DNA of 64,000 nucleotides from an uncultured beta proteobacterium. GTDB lineage: Bacteria > Pseudomonadota > Gammaproteobacteria > Burkholderiales > Rhodocyclaceae. Position 1 is the first letter of the stretch; every line of letters starts with the position of its first letter. Made by a program: the position numbers and the translations under genes. The notes below the pieces were generated by a model. That model ran no database searches. It had not been told where the DNA came from and saw only the letters and a program-made list of their open reading frames with translations. The stretch spans positions 1-64,000 of the forward strand of contig CAIVQO010000060.1 of the NCBI GenBank assembly GCA_903908065.1. Direction: 5' to 3'. This document shows, piece by piece, positions 19,507 to 26,912 of this stretch.

Positions 19507-19986
19507 TCAATGCTTGTGCTGGTGGTCCATCTTGCTGGCGGGTGCCGCGGTGGTGAGGGGCTTCACCGTCGCCTTGACCTCGACCGTGCTGCGCTTCTTG
19601 TCTTTGCCTTCGACTACCAGCGTCAGCGGCACGGTATCGCCGTCCTTCATCTGCTGCTTCAGGTCCATCAGCATGACGTGGTATCCGCCGGGCTTCAGCT
19701 CGACAGTCTTTCCGGCGGGCAAATCCAGGCCGGCAATGGCACGCATCTTCATTACGTCCTTTTCCATGGACATCTCGTGCACTTCGACCACTCCGGCGAC
19801 CGGCGACTTGGCTTCGACCAGGCGCGTATCCTGAGCCGAGGTAAGTTGCATGAAGGCGCCCGTGGCCTTTTGTTGCGAAACGGTGGCACGTACCCAGGGA
19901 TCCTTGACGGTGACCTGGGCGGAAGCGGAGAGCGGGATGCTGGCGGCGACGGCAAGGGTCGCACAGGTGATGACGAAGCGATTCAT
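19507..19986 (-). CDS. PCu(A)C periplasmic copper chaperone
   Basis: A 159-residue secreted protein with signal peptide MNRFVITCATLAVAASIPLS-ASA. The copper site is HEMSMEKDVMKMR followed about 20 residues later by GYHVMLMD, fitting the family H(M)X10MX21HXM pattern. The tail MDHQHKH adds metal-binding residues. It delivers Cu(I) to the CuA site of cytochrome oxidase in studied relatives. The DUF2946 gene lies upstream on the same strand. Confidence 0.93.
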   Translation of the reverse strand: MNRFVITCATLAVAASIPLSASAQVTVKDPWVRATVSQQKATGAFMQLTSAQDTRLVEAKSPVAGVVEVHEMSMEKDVMKMRAIAGLDLPAGKTVELKPGGYHVMLMDLKQQMKDGDTVPLTLVVEGKDKKRSTVEVKATVKPLTTAAPASKMDHQHKH

Positions 19987-20066
19987 GGTGACTCCTAAAA
20001 GTTGGCTGCCCCTTGAACGGGACGGATAGAACTCTGGACGCGATTACGTCCGACGACCGTGATGAA

Positions 20067-20462
20067 TCAGGCCCTGGCCGGCGGGCCGCGCGGGCGATGG
20101 GCCGAAGCCTGGGCTTGGCCGCGGGTTGCGGAATCCGGGTTTGCCTGGCGAGTGACGAAAGTCGGCGCTGGTGCTACGGCGGTCGTTGTGCCGGAGAGCA
20201 CGAGCGGCGCCCCGGCGGCACAGAGTTTGCAACAATCGTGACTGCCCTGCGTATCGGCCGGTGCTTGTTGTGCCCCCGGATTCGCCACGCCATGGCTGCC
20301 GCAGACTTGGGGAACAAAGCCGCTATCGCTGGCGATGCCGGCGCGTACCAGCCCTGTTCCTGCCAGCAAATGCAGCAGCATGGCGAACACGCCGACCACG
20401 AGCATACGTGTCGGATGGCGGTGCGGCCTCAGGCAGGATGGGAATCGAATCATCGCCCGCAT
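20067..20462 (-). CDS. DUF2946 family protein (copper-associated)
   Basis: A 131-residue protein with an N-terminal membrane or signal helix (RMLVVGVFAMLLHLLAGTGL) and the small HDCCKLCAAG Cys/His cluster characteristic of DUF2946, which commonly neighbours copper chaperones and receptors. Alternative starts at 20453 or the Met before LVVGV are possible. The stretch TAVAPAPTFVTR in its C-terminal half is encoded by the antisense of dispersed repeat copy 3, so the tail may be modified by that element. Confidence 0.6.
   Translation of the reverse strand: MRAMIRFPSCLRPHRHPTRMLVVGVFAMLLHLLAGTGLVRAGIASDSGFVPQVCGSHGVANPGAQQAPADTQGSHDCCKLCAAGAPLVLSGTTTAVAPAPTFVTRQANPDSATRGQAQASAHRPRGPPARA
20152..20183 (+). 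repeat. dispersed repeat copy 3, inside the DUF2946 gene (antisense)
   Basis: GTGACGAAAGTCGGCGCTGG continues into TGCTACGGCGGT. With copy 1 it also shares an upstream GAATCCGG block (20131-20138), suggesting an element longer than the core. Confidence 0.55.
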
Positions 20463-20520
20463 ATACTAACGCATGGGGCCTTTGGCCAAACTTGACACAC
20501 CTCAATCGCTTGCGACCATG

Positions 20521-21135
20521 ATTTCCGGAACCCTGTTCATTGTTGCGGCACCTTCGGGCGCCGGCAAGACCACCTTGGTGAGCCGCCTGCTGGAGCACGA
20601 TTCGCAGGTGCGGCATTCGATTTCCTTCACCACCCGCGCGCCGCGCAGCGGCGAGCAGGACGGCCGCGAATACCATTTCATCGACGTGCAGCGCTTCCTT
20701 GCCATGCGCGAGCGAGGCGAATTCGCGGAGTGGGCGGAGGTGCATGGCAATTTCTACGGCACCTCGCGCCACTGGCTGGAACAGCGCATGGGCGAAGGCT
20801 GCGACATGCTTCTGGAGATCGACTGGCAAGGAGCGCAGCAGATGCGCAAGCAGTTTCCCGAGGCCGTCAGCATATTCATCCTGCCGCCGTCCATTGCCGA
20901 ACTGGAGCGGAGGCTGCGCAATCGCGGGTCCGACAGCGAGGACGTCATCGCGCGTCGCGTGGCCGGCGCCCTGGGTGAAATGCGGCACGTGGCGGAGTTT
21001 GATTTTGTTATAATCAACAAAGACTTGGATGTGGCGCTCGATGAACTGCGGGCGGCCGTCCGCGCCTCGCGGCTGCGCTTCCCGCGCCAGCGCGCACGTC
21101 ATCCCGACGTTTTCCGTTTTCTCGACCAGGATTGA
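20521..21135 (+). CDS. gmk: guanylate kinase
   Basis: A 204-residue enzyme converting GMP to GDP with ATP. It has the P-loop APSGAGKTTLV, SFTTRAPRSGEQDGREYHFI, and DWQGAQQMRK with the GMP-binding and lid regions. ATG 20521 gives the standard start MISGTLFIVAAPSGAG; an ATG at 20473 would add 16 residues without family support. It is followed 7 bases later by rpoZ, then spoT, the classic order. Confidence 0.96.
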   Translation: MSGTLFIVAAPSGAGKTTLVSRLLEHDSQVRHSISFTTRAPRSGEQDGREYHFIDVQRFLAMRERGEFAEWAEVHGNFYGTSRHWLEQRMGEGCDMLLEIDWQGAQQMRKQFPEAVSIFILPPSIAELERRLRNRGSDSEDVIARRVAGALGEMRHVAEFDFVIINKDLDVALDELRAAVRASRLRFPRQRARHPDVFRFLDQD

Positions 21136-21142
21136 ATGAACC

Positions 21143-21349
21143 ATGGCCCGTGTCACCATTGACGATTGCATCAAACTGATCCCCAACCGCTTTCAGCTGA
21201 CCCTGGCGGCAACCTATCGTGCCCGCCAGCTGACGCTGGGCAGCACGCCCCAGGTGGACGCTGGCCGCGACAAGCCGACCGTCATCGCGCTGCGCGAGAT
21301 CGCGTCGGGCAAGGTTGGCGTCGAAATCCTGACTCGCAGCCAGTCCTAA
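21143..21349 (+). CDS. rpoZ: RNA polymerase omega subunit
   Basis: A 68-residue protein beginning [20 protein letters not shown], with ATYRARQL and [15 protein letters not shown] as in omega, which supports assembly of beta-prime. It sits between gmk and spoT as in E. coli. Length is normal for betaproteobacteria. Confidence 0.96.
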   Translation: MARVTIDDCIKLIPNRFQLTLAATYRARQLTLGSTPQVDAGRDKPTVIALREIASGKVGVEILTRSQS

Positions 21350-21372
21350 GCACCATGCTGGCGGGGTGAATC

Positions 21373-23628
21373 GTGACGACAGTCGCACCACCCCTGTTCG
21401 GCGGGCCGATTCCGGCCATCGAACCCGGCATGATGCCGGGATCTCCCGACGAGTCGCAGCTGATTCCGGCGGACATGCATCCGCCGATCGACCTCGCCGA
21501 GGATCTGGAACGCTTCAACGCCAAGCTCGCCACCTACCTCAAGCCGGAAGAGATTTCCCGGGTCGGCGCCGCCTTCGTCTTTGCCGATGCCGCCCACCGC
21601 GGGCAGTTGCGGATGTCGGGCGATCCTTATATTTCGCATCCGCTTGCCGTGGCGCAGAACCTGGCAAGCTGGCATCTCGACGCCAATGCCCTGATCGCCG
21701 CCTTGCTGCACGACGTGATGGAAGACACGGCGATCACCAAGGAGCAGATTGGCGCGCGTTTCGGCAAGGTGGCCGCCGAACTGGTTGACGGCGTTTCCAA
21801 GCTCGACCGCATCGAACACCAGAGCTTCGAAGAGGCGCAGGCGGAAAATTTCCGCAAGATGCTGTTGGCCATGGCGCGCGACGTGCGCGTGATCCTGATC
21901 AAGCTTTCCGATCGCCTGCACAACATGCAGACGCTGGATGTCATGCGGCCCGAAAAGCGCCGCCGCATTGCCCACGAAACGTTGGACATCTACGCCCCGA
22001 TCGCCAATCGTCTCGGCCTCAACGCCCTCTATCGCGAGTTGCAGGAACTGGCATTTCGCCACGCCCATCCGGTGCGCCAGCGCGTCCTGGCCAAGGCGGT
22101 AAAGCAGGCGCGCGGCAACCGGCGCGAAGTGGTTGGCCGCATTCTCGACGCGATCCGCAAGGCCTTGCCCGAGGCCGGCATCGATGCCGAGGTCAAGGGC
22201 CGCGAAAAGCATCTGTATGGCATTTATCGCAAGATGCGCGAAAAGCACCTGAGCTTTTCGCAGGTTCTCGACATCTATGGCTTTCGCATCGTGGTCAAGG
22301 ACCGGCCCACCTGCTACCTTGCGCTGGGTGCGTTGCACGCGCTATACCAGCCGGTGCCGGGCAAGTTCAAGGACTATATTGCGATCCCCAAGGCCAACGG
22401 CTACCAGTCCTTGCACACCACGCTGATCGGGCCGTTTGGCACGCCGGTCGAAATCCAGATTCGCGATGCCCACATGCACCATGTCGCCGAATCCGGGGTT
22501 GCCTCGCATTGGCTGTACAAGGACGAGACTGCGATCGACCAGTTGCAGCAGAAAACGCACAAGTGGCTGCAATCCCTGGTGGAGCTGCAATCCGCGAGTG
22601 GCGATTCCTCAGAATTTCTCGAACACGTCAAGGTCGACCTGTTCCCTGGCGAGGTGTATGTCTTCAGCCCCAAGGGCAAGATCTTTGCCTTGCCGCGCGG
22701 CTCAACGCCCGTGGACCTGGCCTATGCGGTGCATACCGACATTGGCAACCGGTGCGTCGCCTGCCGCATCAATTTCGAGACCATGCCCTTGCGTACCGAG
22801 TTGCGCAACGGCGACCGGGTGGAAATTGTCACCGCGCCGAATGCCGCGCCCAATCCGGCCTGGCTCAGTTACGTCAAGAGCGCGCGCGCTCGTTCAAAGA
22901 TTCGCCATTTCCTCAACACCAAGCAAAATGAGGAATCCGCGGCTCTCGGTGAACGCCTGCTGTCGCACGCCCTGCGTGACCTTGGGCTGGCATTGGCCAA
23001 GCTGCCTGCGCAAGCCTGGGAGCGATTCAAGCGCGCATCTGGAGCCCGCTCTCAAAAGGCCGTGCTGGCCGAGATCGGGCTCGGCAAGCGGCTGCCTGCG
23101 ATCGTGGCGCGCCGCCTGGCCGAGGGGGTCGAGGTGGAGCCGACCGAAAGCCCGGGCGATGGACGTGCAAAAACAGCGATCCTGATCCACGGTCCGGACG
23201 GAGTGGCCGTCAAACTCGGCGACTGCTGCCGGCCAATTCCCGGTGACCCGATCGTCGGCATGATTCGCAAGGGCCAGGGCCTGGTTGTACACACCCATGA
23301 TTGCCGTGCCATCGCCAAGCTGCGCAGCGAACGCGGCAATTGGGTCGATGTCGAATGGGAGCCTGGCATCAATGGCGTGTTCGAGGCCAACATCAAGGTG
23401 GTCGCTAAAAATGTGCGCGGTGTGTTGGCGCGGATCGCCGCCGGTATCGCCGAAGCGGGATCGAACATCATCAACATCAGCATGGATGACGACAGTGGCG
23501 AGGCAACCACGCTGTTCTTTACCCTTCAGGTGAGTGATCGCATTCACCTGGCTCGCATCCTGCGCGCGCTCAGGCGCGTGCCTGAAGTGGTGCGCATTAC
23601 CCGTTACGTTGATCAGAAACCCAAGTGA
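21373..23628 (+). CDS. spoT: bifunctional (p)ppGpp synthetase/hydrolase
   Basis: A 751-residue Rel/SpoT protein. The HD hydrolase shows HPLAVAQNL, LLHDVMEDT and IKLSDRLHNMQTL. The synthetase shows GREKHLYGIYRKM, DIYGFRIVV, KFKDYIAIPKANGYQSLHTT and VEIQIRD. TGS (VFSPKGKIFALPRGSTPVDL), zinc-finger-like (GDCCRPIPGDPIVGMI) and ACT domains follow. Both catalytic halves retain their motifs, so it should make and degrade the alarmone. GTG start after GGCGGGG. A 62-residue DUF3460 gene follows. Confidence 0.96.
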   Translation: MTTVAPPLFGGPIPAIEPGMMPGSPDESQLIPADMHPPIDLAEDLERFNAKLATYLKPEEISRVGAAFVFADAAHRGQLRMSGDPYISHPLAVAQNLASWHLDANALIAALLHDVMEDTAITKEQIGARFGKVAAELVDGVSKLDRIEHQSFEEAQAENFRKMLLAMARDVRVILIKLSDRLHNMQTLDVMRPEKRRRIAHETLDIYAPIANRLGLNALYRELQELAFRHAHPVRQRVLAKAVKQARGNRREVVGRILDAIRKALPEAGIDAEVKGREKHLYGIYRKMREKHLSFSQVLDIYGFRIVVKDRPTCYLALGALHALYQPVPGKFKDYIAIPKANGYQSLHTTLIGPFGTPVEIQIRDAHMHHVAESGVASHWLYKDETAIDQLQQKTHKWLQSLVELQSASGDSSEFLEHVKVDLFPGEVYVFSPKGKIFALPRGSTPVDLAYAVHTDIGNRCVACRINFETMPLRTELRNGDRVEIVTAPNAAPNPAWLSYVKSARARSKIRHFLNTKQNEESAALGERLLSHALRDLGLALAKLPAQAWERFKRASGARSQKAVLAEIGLGKRLPAIVARRLAEGVEVEPTESPGDGRAKTAILIHGPDGVAVKLGDCCRPIPGDPIVGMIRKGQGLVVHTHDCRAIAKLRSERGNWVDVEWEPGINGVFEANIKVVAKNVRGVLARIAAGIAEAGSNIINISMDDDSGEATTLFFTLQVSDRIHLARILRALRRVPEVVRITRYVDQKPK

Positions 23629-23639
23629 AAGGAAAAGGC

Positions 23640-23828
23640 ATGGCCCATTACGAATCCGAGCACACCAAATTCATCCGCGAATGGCTGGAGCAGCATCCTG
23701 AGGAAAAGGTCGAACAGCAGAAAGGGCGCGCCCTGTGGTGGGACAAGGCTCCCCGCTCATTGAGTGCGATGGACGAGACGGAGGCAGCGAGGGTGCCGAA
23801 CAAGGCGTATTACTACGACGCGAATTGA
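23640..23828 (+). CDS. DUF3460 family protein
   Basis: A 62-residue acidic/basic small protein (MAHYESEHTKFIREWLEQHP, then ALWWDKAPRS). The family is small and largely betaproteobacterial, function unknown. ATG 23640 follows AAAGGAAAAGG, 11 bases after the spoT stop. A strong intrinsic terminator follows immediately, closing the gmk-rpoZ-spoT unit. Confidence 0.85.
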   Translation: MAHYESEHTKFIREWLEQHPEEKVEQQKGRALWWDKAPRSLSAMDETEAARVPNKAYYYDAN

Positions 23829-23843
23829 ACGCGACGAAGCGCC

Positions 23844-23879
23844 AACAAGAAAGCCCGCTTGCGCGGGCTTTCTTGTTTT
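23844..23879 (+). terminator. intrinsic terminator after the spoT/DUF3460 unit
   Basis: CAAGAAAGCCCGC and GCGGGCTTTCTTG form a perfect 13-bp stem (15 bp with flanking AA/TT) around loop TTGC, followed by TTTT. The T/A symmetry lets it work on both strands, so it may also terminate transcripts arriving from the minus-strand side. Confidence 0.93.
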
Positions 23880-23892
23880 GCAGACCTGGAAT

Positions 23893-24144
23893 TTACTGGA
23901 ATTTGTAGATATAAGTCGCGCCAAGGAAGGTCACGTTCTGCTGATCCTTTTGCGTAACCGTAGACCCGTCGGAATAAAAGAACGGTACGCCATTGTTGTT
24001 CCAGAACCATTCGTTGGAATAGTAGCGCTGATGTGCCAAGCTGACCTTGATATCGGAGCTCTTGTCCAGTGTGTATTTGCCGTAGATGGAATCCCGTGAT
24101 TCTCTCGGCAGACGGCGAACGTTAGCCTTCATGTCACCAGAGTG
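23893..24144 (-). pseudogene. C-terminal remnant of an MtrB/PioB-type outer membrane beta-barrel
   Basis: About 80 codons remain: alternating beta-strand sequence (YGKYTLDKSSDIKVSLAHQR, then YSNEWFWNNN) ending FLGATYIYKFQ with a C-terminal aromatic-polar barrel signature. HSGDMKAN precedes it and is cut by an in-frame TGA, with no barrel sequence upstream. This looks like the tail of the MtrB/PioB family, which sheathes decaheme cytochromes for extracellular electron transfer. The rest of the gene and any cytochrome partner are missing. Assignment is from the tail motif only. Confidence 0.6.
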
Positions 24145-24194
24145 TCAATCGGAAGAATCCTACAGCGACCCGGAGGTGGCTTGGGTCCCCCGGG

Positions 24195-24215
24195 AGGCAA
24201 TGCCAGAAATTGCCT
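24195..24215 (-). terminator. weak hairpin after the methyltransferase gene
   Basis: AGGCAAT and ATTGCCT with a 7-base loop lie just past the methyltransferase stop. No T-tract is present on the minus strand, so termination efficiency is doubtful. Confidence 0.35.
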
Positions 24216-24222
24216 TCGATTC

Positions 24223-24984
24223 CTAGTCCGAGAACGGTTTCACCGCACGATGAAAGCCGATCATTCCATAGAAAACGCGATCCACACTGACTTCGGTGAA
24301 GCCAAGGTCGCGCAACATTATCGATAGTTCTTCAGCCGAATAGAACAGGTCGAGCGCGTCGATGAAATACTGCTTGAACTTGACCGCGCTGGGACCACTG
24401 CCGACAAGGGTGCTGGTGAAGTTCAGGCAGGCCTTGAGGTAGCCGTAATAGAGATTCTTTACCACCGGATTGCGCGGCCGCAACATGTCCGAATGGTGGA
24501 AATGGCCGCCCGGTTTGAGTACGCGGAGTATCTCCGGGAAGACTTCGTTCACCCGCAGGTGGCGCGACGCGAACTGCAAGGTGACGACATCGAAGTGGTT
24601 GTCCGGAAACGGGAGTTTGTGCACATCGCCGATGGTGCTGGCGATGGAAAAACCTAGTGCGGCGGCATTCTTTTGTCCCACTGCCTGCATCTCCGCACTG
24701 CGATCCATGGCCTGCACCTCTAGGGTGGGCTCTCGTTTCAGCAGCGCAACGCCAATGGCGTTTGTTCCGGCGCAGACATCCAGAACCTTTTGCCGCGGTT
24801 TGATGTCCACCGAGCGCATGAATCGCTCAAGAAACTGGGACCACATCCCCAAAGCGGCAATCTCGTTGGCGCGGTCGTAATACCGTGCGATGTCGGCAAA
24901 GGCATCGTTGAGCTCGTTGCTCCAGATGTCCTGAAAACGGGCTTCACGCAGGCGTTCGCGGGAAGCCAGGGTGGGCATTGCCAT
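24223..24984 (-). CDS. class I SAM-dependent methyltransferase, UbiE/COQ5-like
   Basis: A 253-residue protein. Motif I is VLDVCAGTNAIGVALL, motif II ASTIGDVHKLPFPDNHFDVV, and post-motif EILRVLKPGGHFHHSDML is typical of the UbiE group. The N-terminal YYDRANEIAALGMWSQFLER also fits quinone methyltransferases, but the sequence is divergent from canonical UbiE, so the substrate is open. ATG 24984 follows GGAG with 6 bases spacing; an earlier ATG at 24996 overlaps that site. Confidence 0.75.
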   Translation of the reverse strand: MAMPTLASRERLREARFQDIWSNELNDAFADIARYYDRANEIAALGMWSQFLERFMRSVDIKPRQKVLDVCAGTNAIGVALLKREPTLEVQAMDRSAEMQAVGQKNAAALGFSIASTIGDVHKLPFPDNHFDVVTLQFASRHLRVNEVFPEILRVLKPGGHFHHSDMLRPRNPVVKNLYYGYLKACLNFTSTLVGSGPSAVKFKQYFIDALDLFYSAEELSIMLRDLGFTEVSVDRVFYGMIGFHRAVKPFSD

Positions 24985-25088
24985 CGTCAACTCCATAGCC
25001 GGGCGGTCCGGCGGACAGTGGCAACGATTAAGCCCTTCAGCCGGATCGCTGTCAAGCCAGGGCGGTTACTTTGGACAAGTCACCAATG

Positions 25089-25114
25089 CGCCTGTCCCGG
25101 GGCCGGGACAGGCG
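25089..25114 (-). terminator. perfect 10-bp hairpin after hsp20
   Basis: CGCCTGTCCC and GGGACAGGCG with a 6-base GC loop lie 16 bases beyond the hsp20 stop. There is no T-run, but the position suggests 3'-end formation or mRNA protection. Confidence 0.55.
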
Positions 25115-25129
25115 ATGATTGGGCAGCGG

Positions 25130-25543
25130 CTACTGTATCGTGATGCGCCGTGCCTGCGTGGCTGCTTTTTTCGGCAAGCTCAGTTCGAGAACGCCGTCTG
25201 CGTACTTGGCGACCACCTTGCTTTCGTCGATTTCCTGCGCCAGTTGGAAGCTGCGCGAAACCTTGCCGAAGTAGCGTTCCGTGCGCAGCACGCGCTCACC
25301 TTCTTTGACATCCTTTTCTTCGCGGCGCTCGGCGGAGATGGATACCACCGGACCATCGACTGCGACATTGATGTCCTCCCGCTTTACGCCTGGGATTTCA
25401 GCGTGTACGAGGTAGCCAGATTCCTGCTCCTTGACGTCGATCTTCAAAGCGGGCGCATCAGGCTGATTGCCAAAATCTACCGGCCGTACGAAAAAGCCGC
25501 GAAAGAAATCATCTAGAGGATCACGTCGGATCACGCCGTTCAT
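25130..25543 (-). CDS. Hsp20/alpha-crystallin small heat-shock protein
   Basis: A 137-residue ATP-independent holdase. The alpha-crystallin domain runs from KIDVKEQESGYLVHAEIPGV to YADGVLELSLPKK, including the conserved GVLxLxxPK motif, with the C-terminal I-x-I anchor ITIQ-like. ATG follows AAAGGAGACTGAA. A clear sigma-32 promoter lies upstream, so it is probably heat inducible. Confidence 0.93.
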   Translation of the reverse strand: MNGVIRRDPLDDFFRGFFVRPVDFGNQPDAPALKIDVKEQESGYLVHAEIPGVKREDINVAVDGPVVSISAERREEKDVKEGERVLRTERYFGKVSRSFQLAQEIDESKVVAKYADGVLELSLPKKAATQARRITIQ

Positions 25544-25601
25544 TTCAGTCTCCTTTCAGTCAGTTGATGACTTCCGTCGGAGTGGAAGTCCCTTGACCTG
25601 A

Positions 25602-25630
25602 ATTTGGGAGTTGCGACCCTGGTTTTCAAG
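25602..25630 (-). promoter_or_regulatory. sigma-32 (RpoH) promoter of hsp20
   Basis: On the minus strand CTTGAAA (25630-25624), a 15-base spacer and CCCAAAT (25608-25602) match the RpoH consensus CTTGAAA-N-CCCCATNT well. The start codon is about 58 bases downstream of the -10 box. Confidence 0.75.
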
Positions 25631-25642
25631 GGCCGGCATGGG

Positions 25643-26107
25643 CTAGTCGGAACCCTCACGTAATAACTGAATCATATGTGGCAAGGCCAGGATGGCGTCG
25701 CGGTTGGTCCAGGAAAAGCAGGCTATGGCTGCATCGCGCCAGCCCAGCCATCTTGCGTCGAGGTGCTCGTCCGGCGCAATCTTGATCGGAACGTTCCTGT
25801 TGGCTACGCACAGGCTGAATACATGTTCCAGATTGTGGCTAACGCCAGGCGCATAGCGATGCCGCCACTCCGGGAAAATCTCGTATCTGTTGCTTTGCTG
25901 CCAGTCGATAAGTTCTGGGGCAGTCGCAACGATGCCCGTCTCTTCGCGAACTTCGCGCAAGGCGGTTTGCAGGAGGCTTTCGACATCCTCTTGGCTACCG
26001 GTCACCGATTGCCAGAACCCGGGGTGCCGGGTGCGCTCCAACAGCAGTATGTCCAGGTCGGGAGTATGGATCACCACCAGCACGGAGACTGGCTTTTTGT
26101 ATCTCAT
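25643..26107 (-). CDS. nudB: dihydroneopterin triphosphate diphosphatase (Nudix)
   Basis: A 154-residue Nudix hydrolase with a complete Nudix box (GSQEDVESLLQTALREVREE, then TGI) and NudB-specific features (MRYKKPVSVLVVIHTPDLDI, TRHPGFWQSVTGS, EHVFSL). It removes pyrophosphate from dihydroneopterin triphosphate in folate synthesis. ATG overlaps the barstar stop (ATGA). In relatives it usually follows aspS directly; here two genes are inserted between. Confidence 0.92.
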   Translation of the reverse strand: MRYKKPVSVLVVIHTPDLDILLLERTRHPGFWQSVTGSQEDVESLLQTALREVREETGIVATAPELIDWQQSNRYEIFPEWRHRYAPGVSHNLEHVFSLCVANRNVPIKIAPDEHLDARWLGWRDAAIACFSWTNRDAILALPHMIQLLREGSD

Positions 26108-26556
26108 TCAGGCTGCACGACGGTAGGCAACCAGGCGATGCCGTCGGCTTGCATGTCGACCAGGCACCAAAACGCCACATTGTCCTCGCGCCAAGTCTCG
26201 GCGGTCTCCTGGAAAACCTGCATCAACTTTACGAAATCGGACTCGGCGTGACCGTGGGCGCCGTCGCAATGGTCAAGGATGATGACGTAGCCGGCCGCCG
26301 GTAGCCAGCCCATGTCCATCAGGGAATCGGCCAATGCATCCCAGTTGTGCCCGAACCACTCCGGAAAGCGTAAGGATCTCGCAATGCAGTCGAGCATCTG
26401 CGCCTTGTTGCGGGCGCTAGCCAGGTCAACTCTGAGTACAAGGCAGCCTGCAGCCGAGGCACCAGCCACCAAGTCGTCGATCGGTCCGTGGGGCAGGTGA
26501 TGGACGCCGGCCATGTTAACGTCCGAAAACACTTGTTCATAGTGGGATATGCTCAT
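26104..26556 (-). CDS. barstar-family ribonuclease inhibitor
   Basis: A 150-residue cytoplasmic protein with the barstar core: VLRVDLASARNKAQMLDCIA, then SLRFPEWFGHNWDALADSLM, DM, and VIILDHCD. The acidic helix facing the RNase active site is retained (NWDALADSL). Start overlaps the upstream RNase stop and its stop overlaps the nudB start, both as ATGA. This fixes stoichiometry with the toxin. Confidence 0.92.
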   Translation of the reverse strand: MSISHYEQVFSDVNMAGVHHLPHGPIDDLVAGASAAGCLVLRVDLASARNKAQMLDCIARSLRFPEWFGHNWDALADSLMDMGWLPAAGYVIILDHCDGAHGHAESDFVKLMQVFQETAETWREDNVAFWCLVDMQADGIAWLPTVVQPE

Positions 26557-26897
26557 CGCTCGATCCGGCGGAAGCTGTTGTAGTGGTCGGCAGTGAAATA
26601 GTAGCTGGTGGGAGGCTTACCACCAGTGACAATGCGGCGAGCACCACGGTCGGCACGACCGGGGGTGGGCACGGTGTACTCTCGATAGTAGCCTTTGGGT
26701 TGTTCGGGCAAGCGGCCTTCACGATTCTGAAAGGTGATGCCATCGCGACGATAGGGAAACGGACCTCCCGAATCGATCAGGCGCAGGGTTTCGCGAGCTT
26801 CGACCGGCAGTTGCGCCGCAGCAATGGCGGGTAAATCGCGTCCCTGGGCGGCGCCGAACAGCGTGGCGCCAAGCAGCGCGACGAAGAGGCGACTCAT
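26553..26897 (-). CDS. secreted guanyl-type ribonuclease (barnase/RNase T1-like)
   Basis: A 114-residue protein with a signal peptide (MSRLFVALLGATLFGAAQG) and a mature microbial RNase domain: GGPFPYRRDGITFQNREGRL, then YYREYTVPTPG and a C-terminal TADHYNSFRRI. The Glu of YREYTV, an Arg and the terminal His of ADHY correspond to the catalytic residues of the N1/T1 superfamily. It overlaps barstar by 4 bases, a typical RNase/inhibitor pair. Exported RNase with cytoplasmic inhibitor suggests defence of self and RNA scavenging or competition; which of these is unknown. Confidence 0.9.
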   Translation of the reverse strand: MSRLFVALLGATLFGAAQGRDLPAIAAAQLPVEARETLRLIDSGGPFPYRRDGITFQNREGRLPEQPKGYYREYTVPTPGRADRGARRIVTGGKPPTSYYFTADHYNSFRRIER

Positions 26898-26912
26898 GGT
26901 GCCCAGGGCAGA

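Noticed and set aside
23893-24132. Intact 79-residue small gene
   Set aside because: Sequence is beta-barrel tail with no signal peptide or start context, and homologous-looking codons continue upstream past the ATG to a stop; better explained as a gene remnant.
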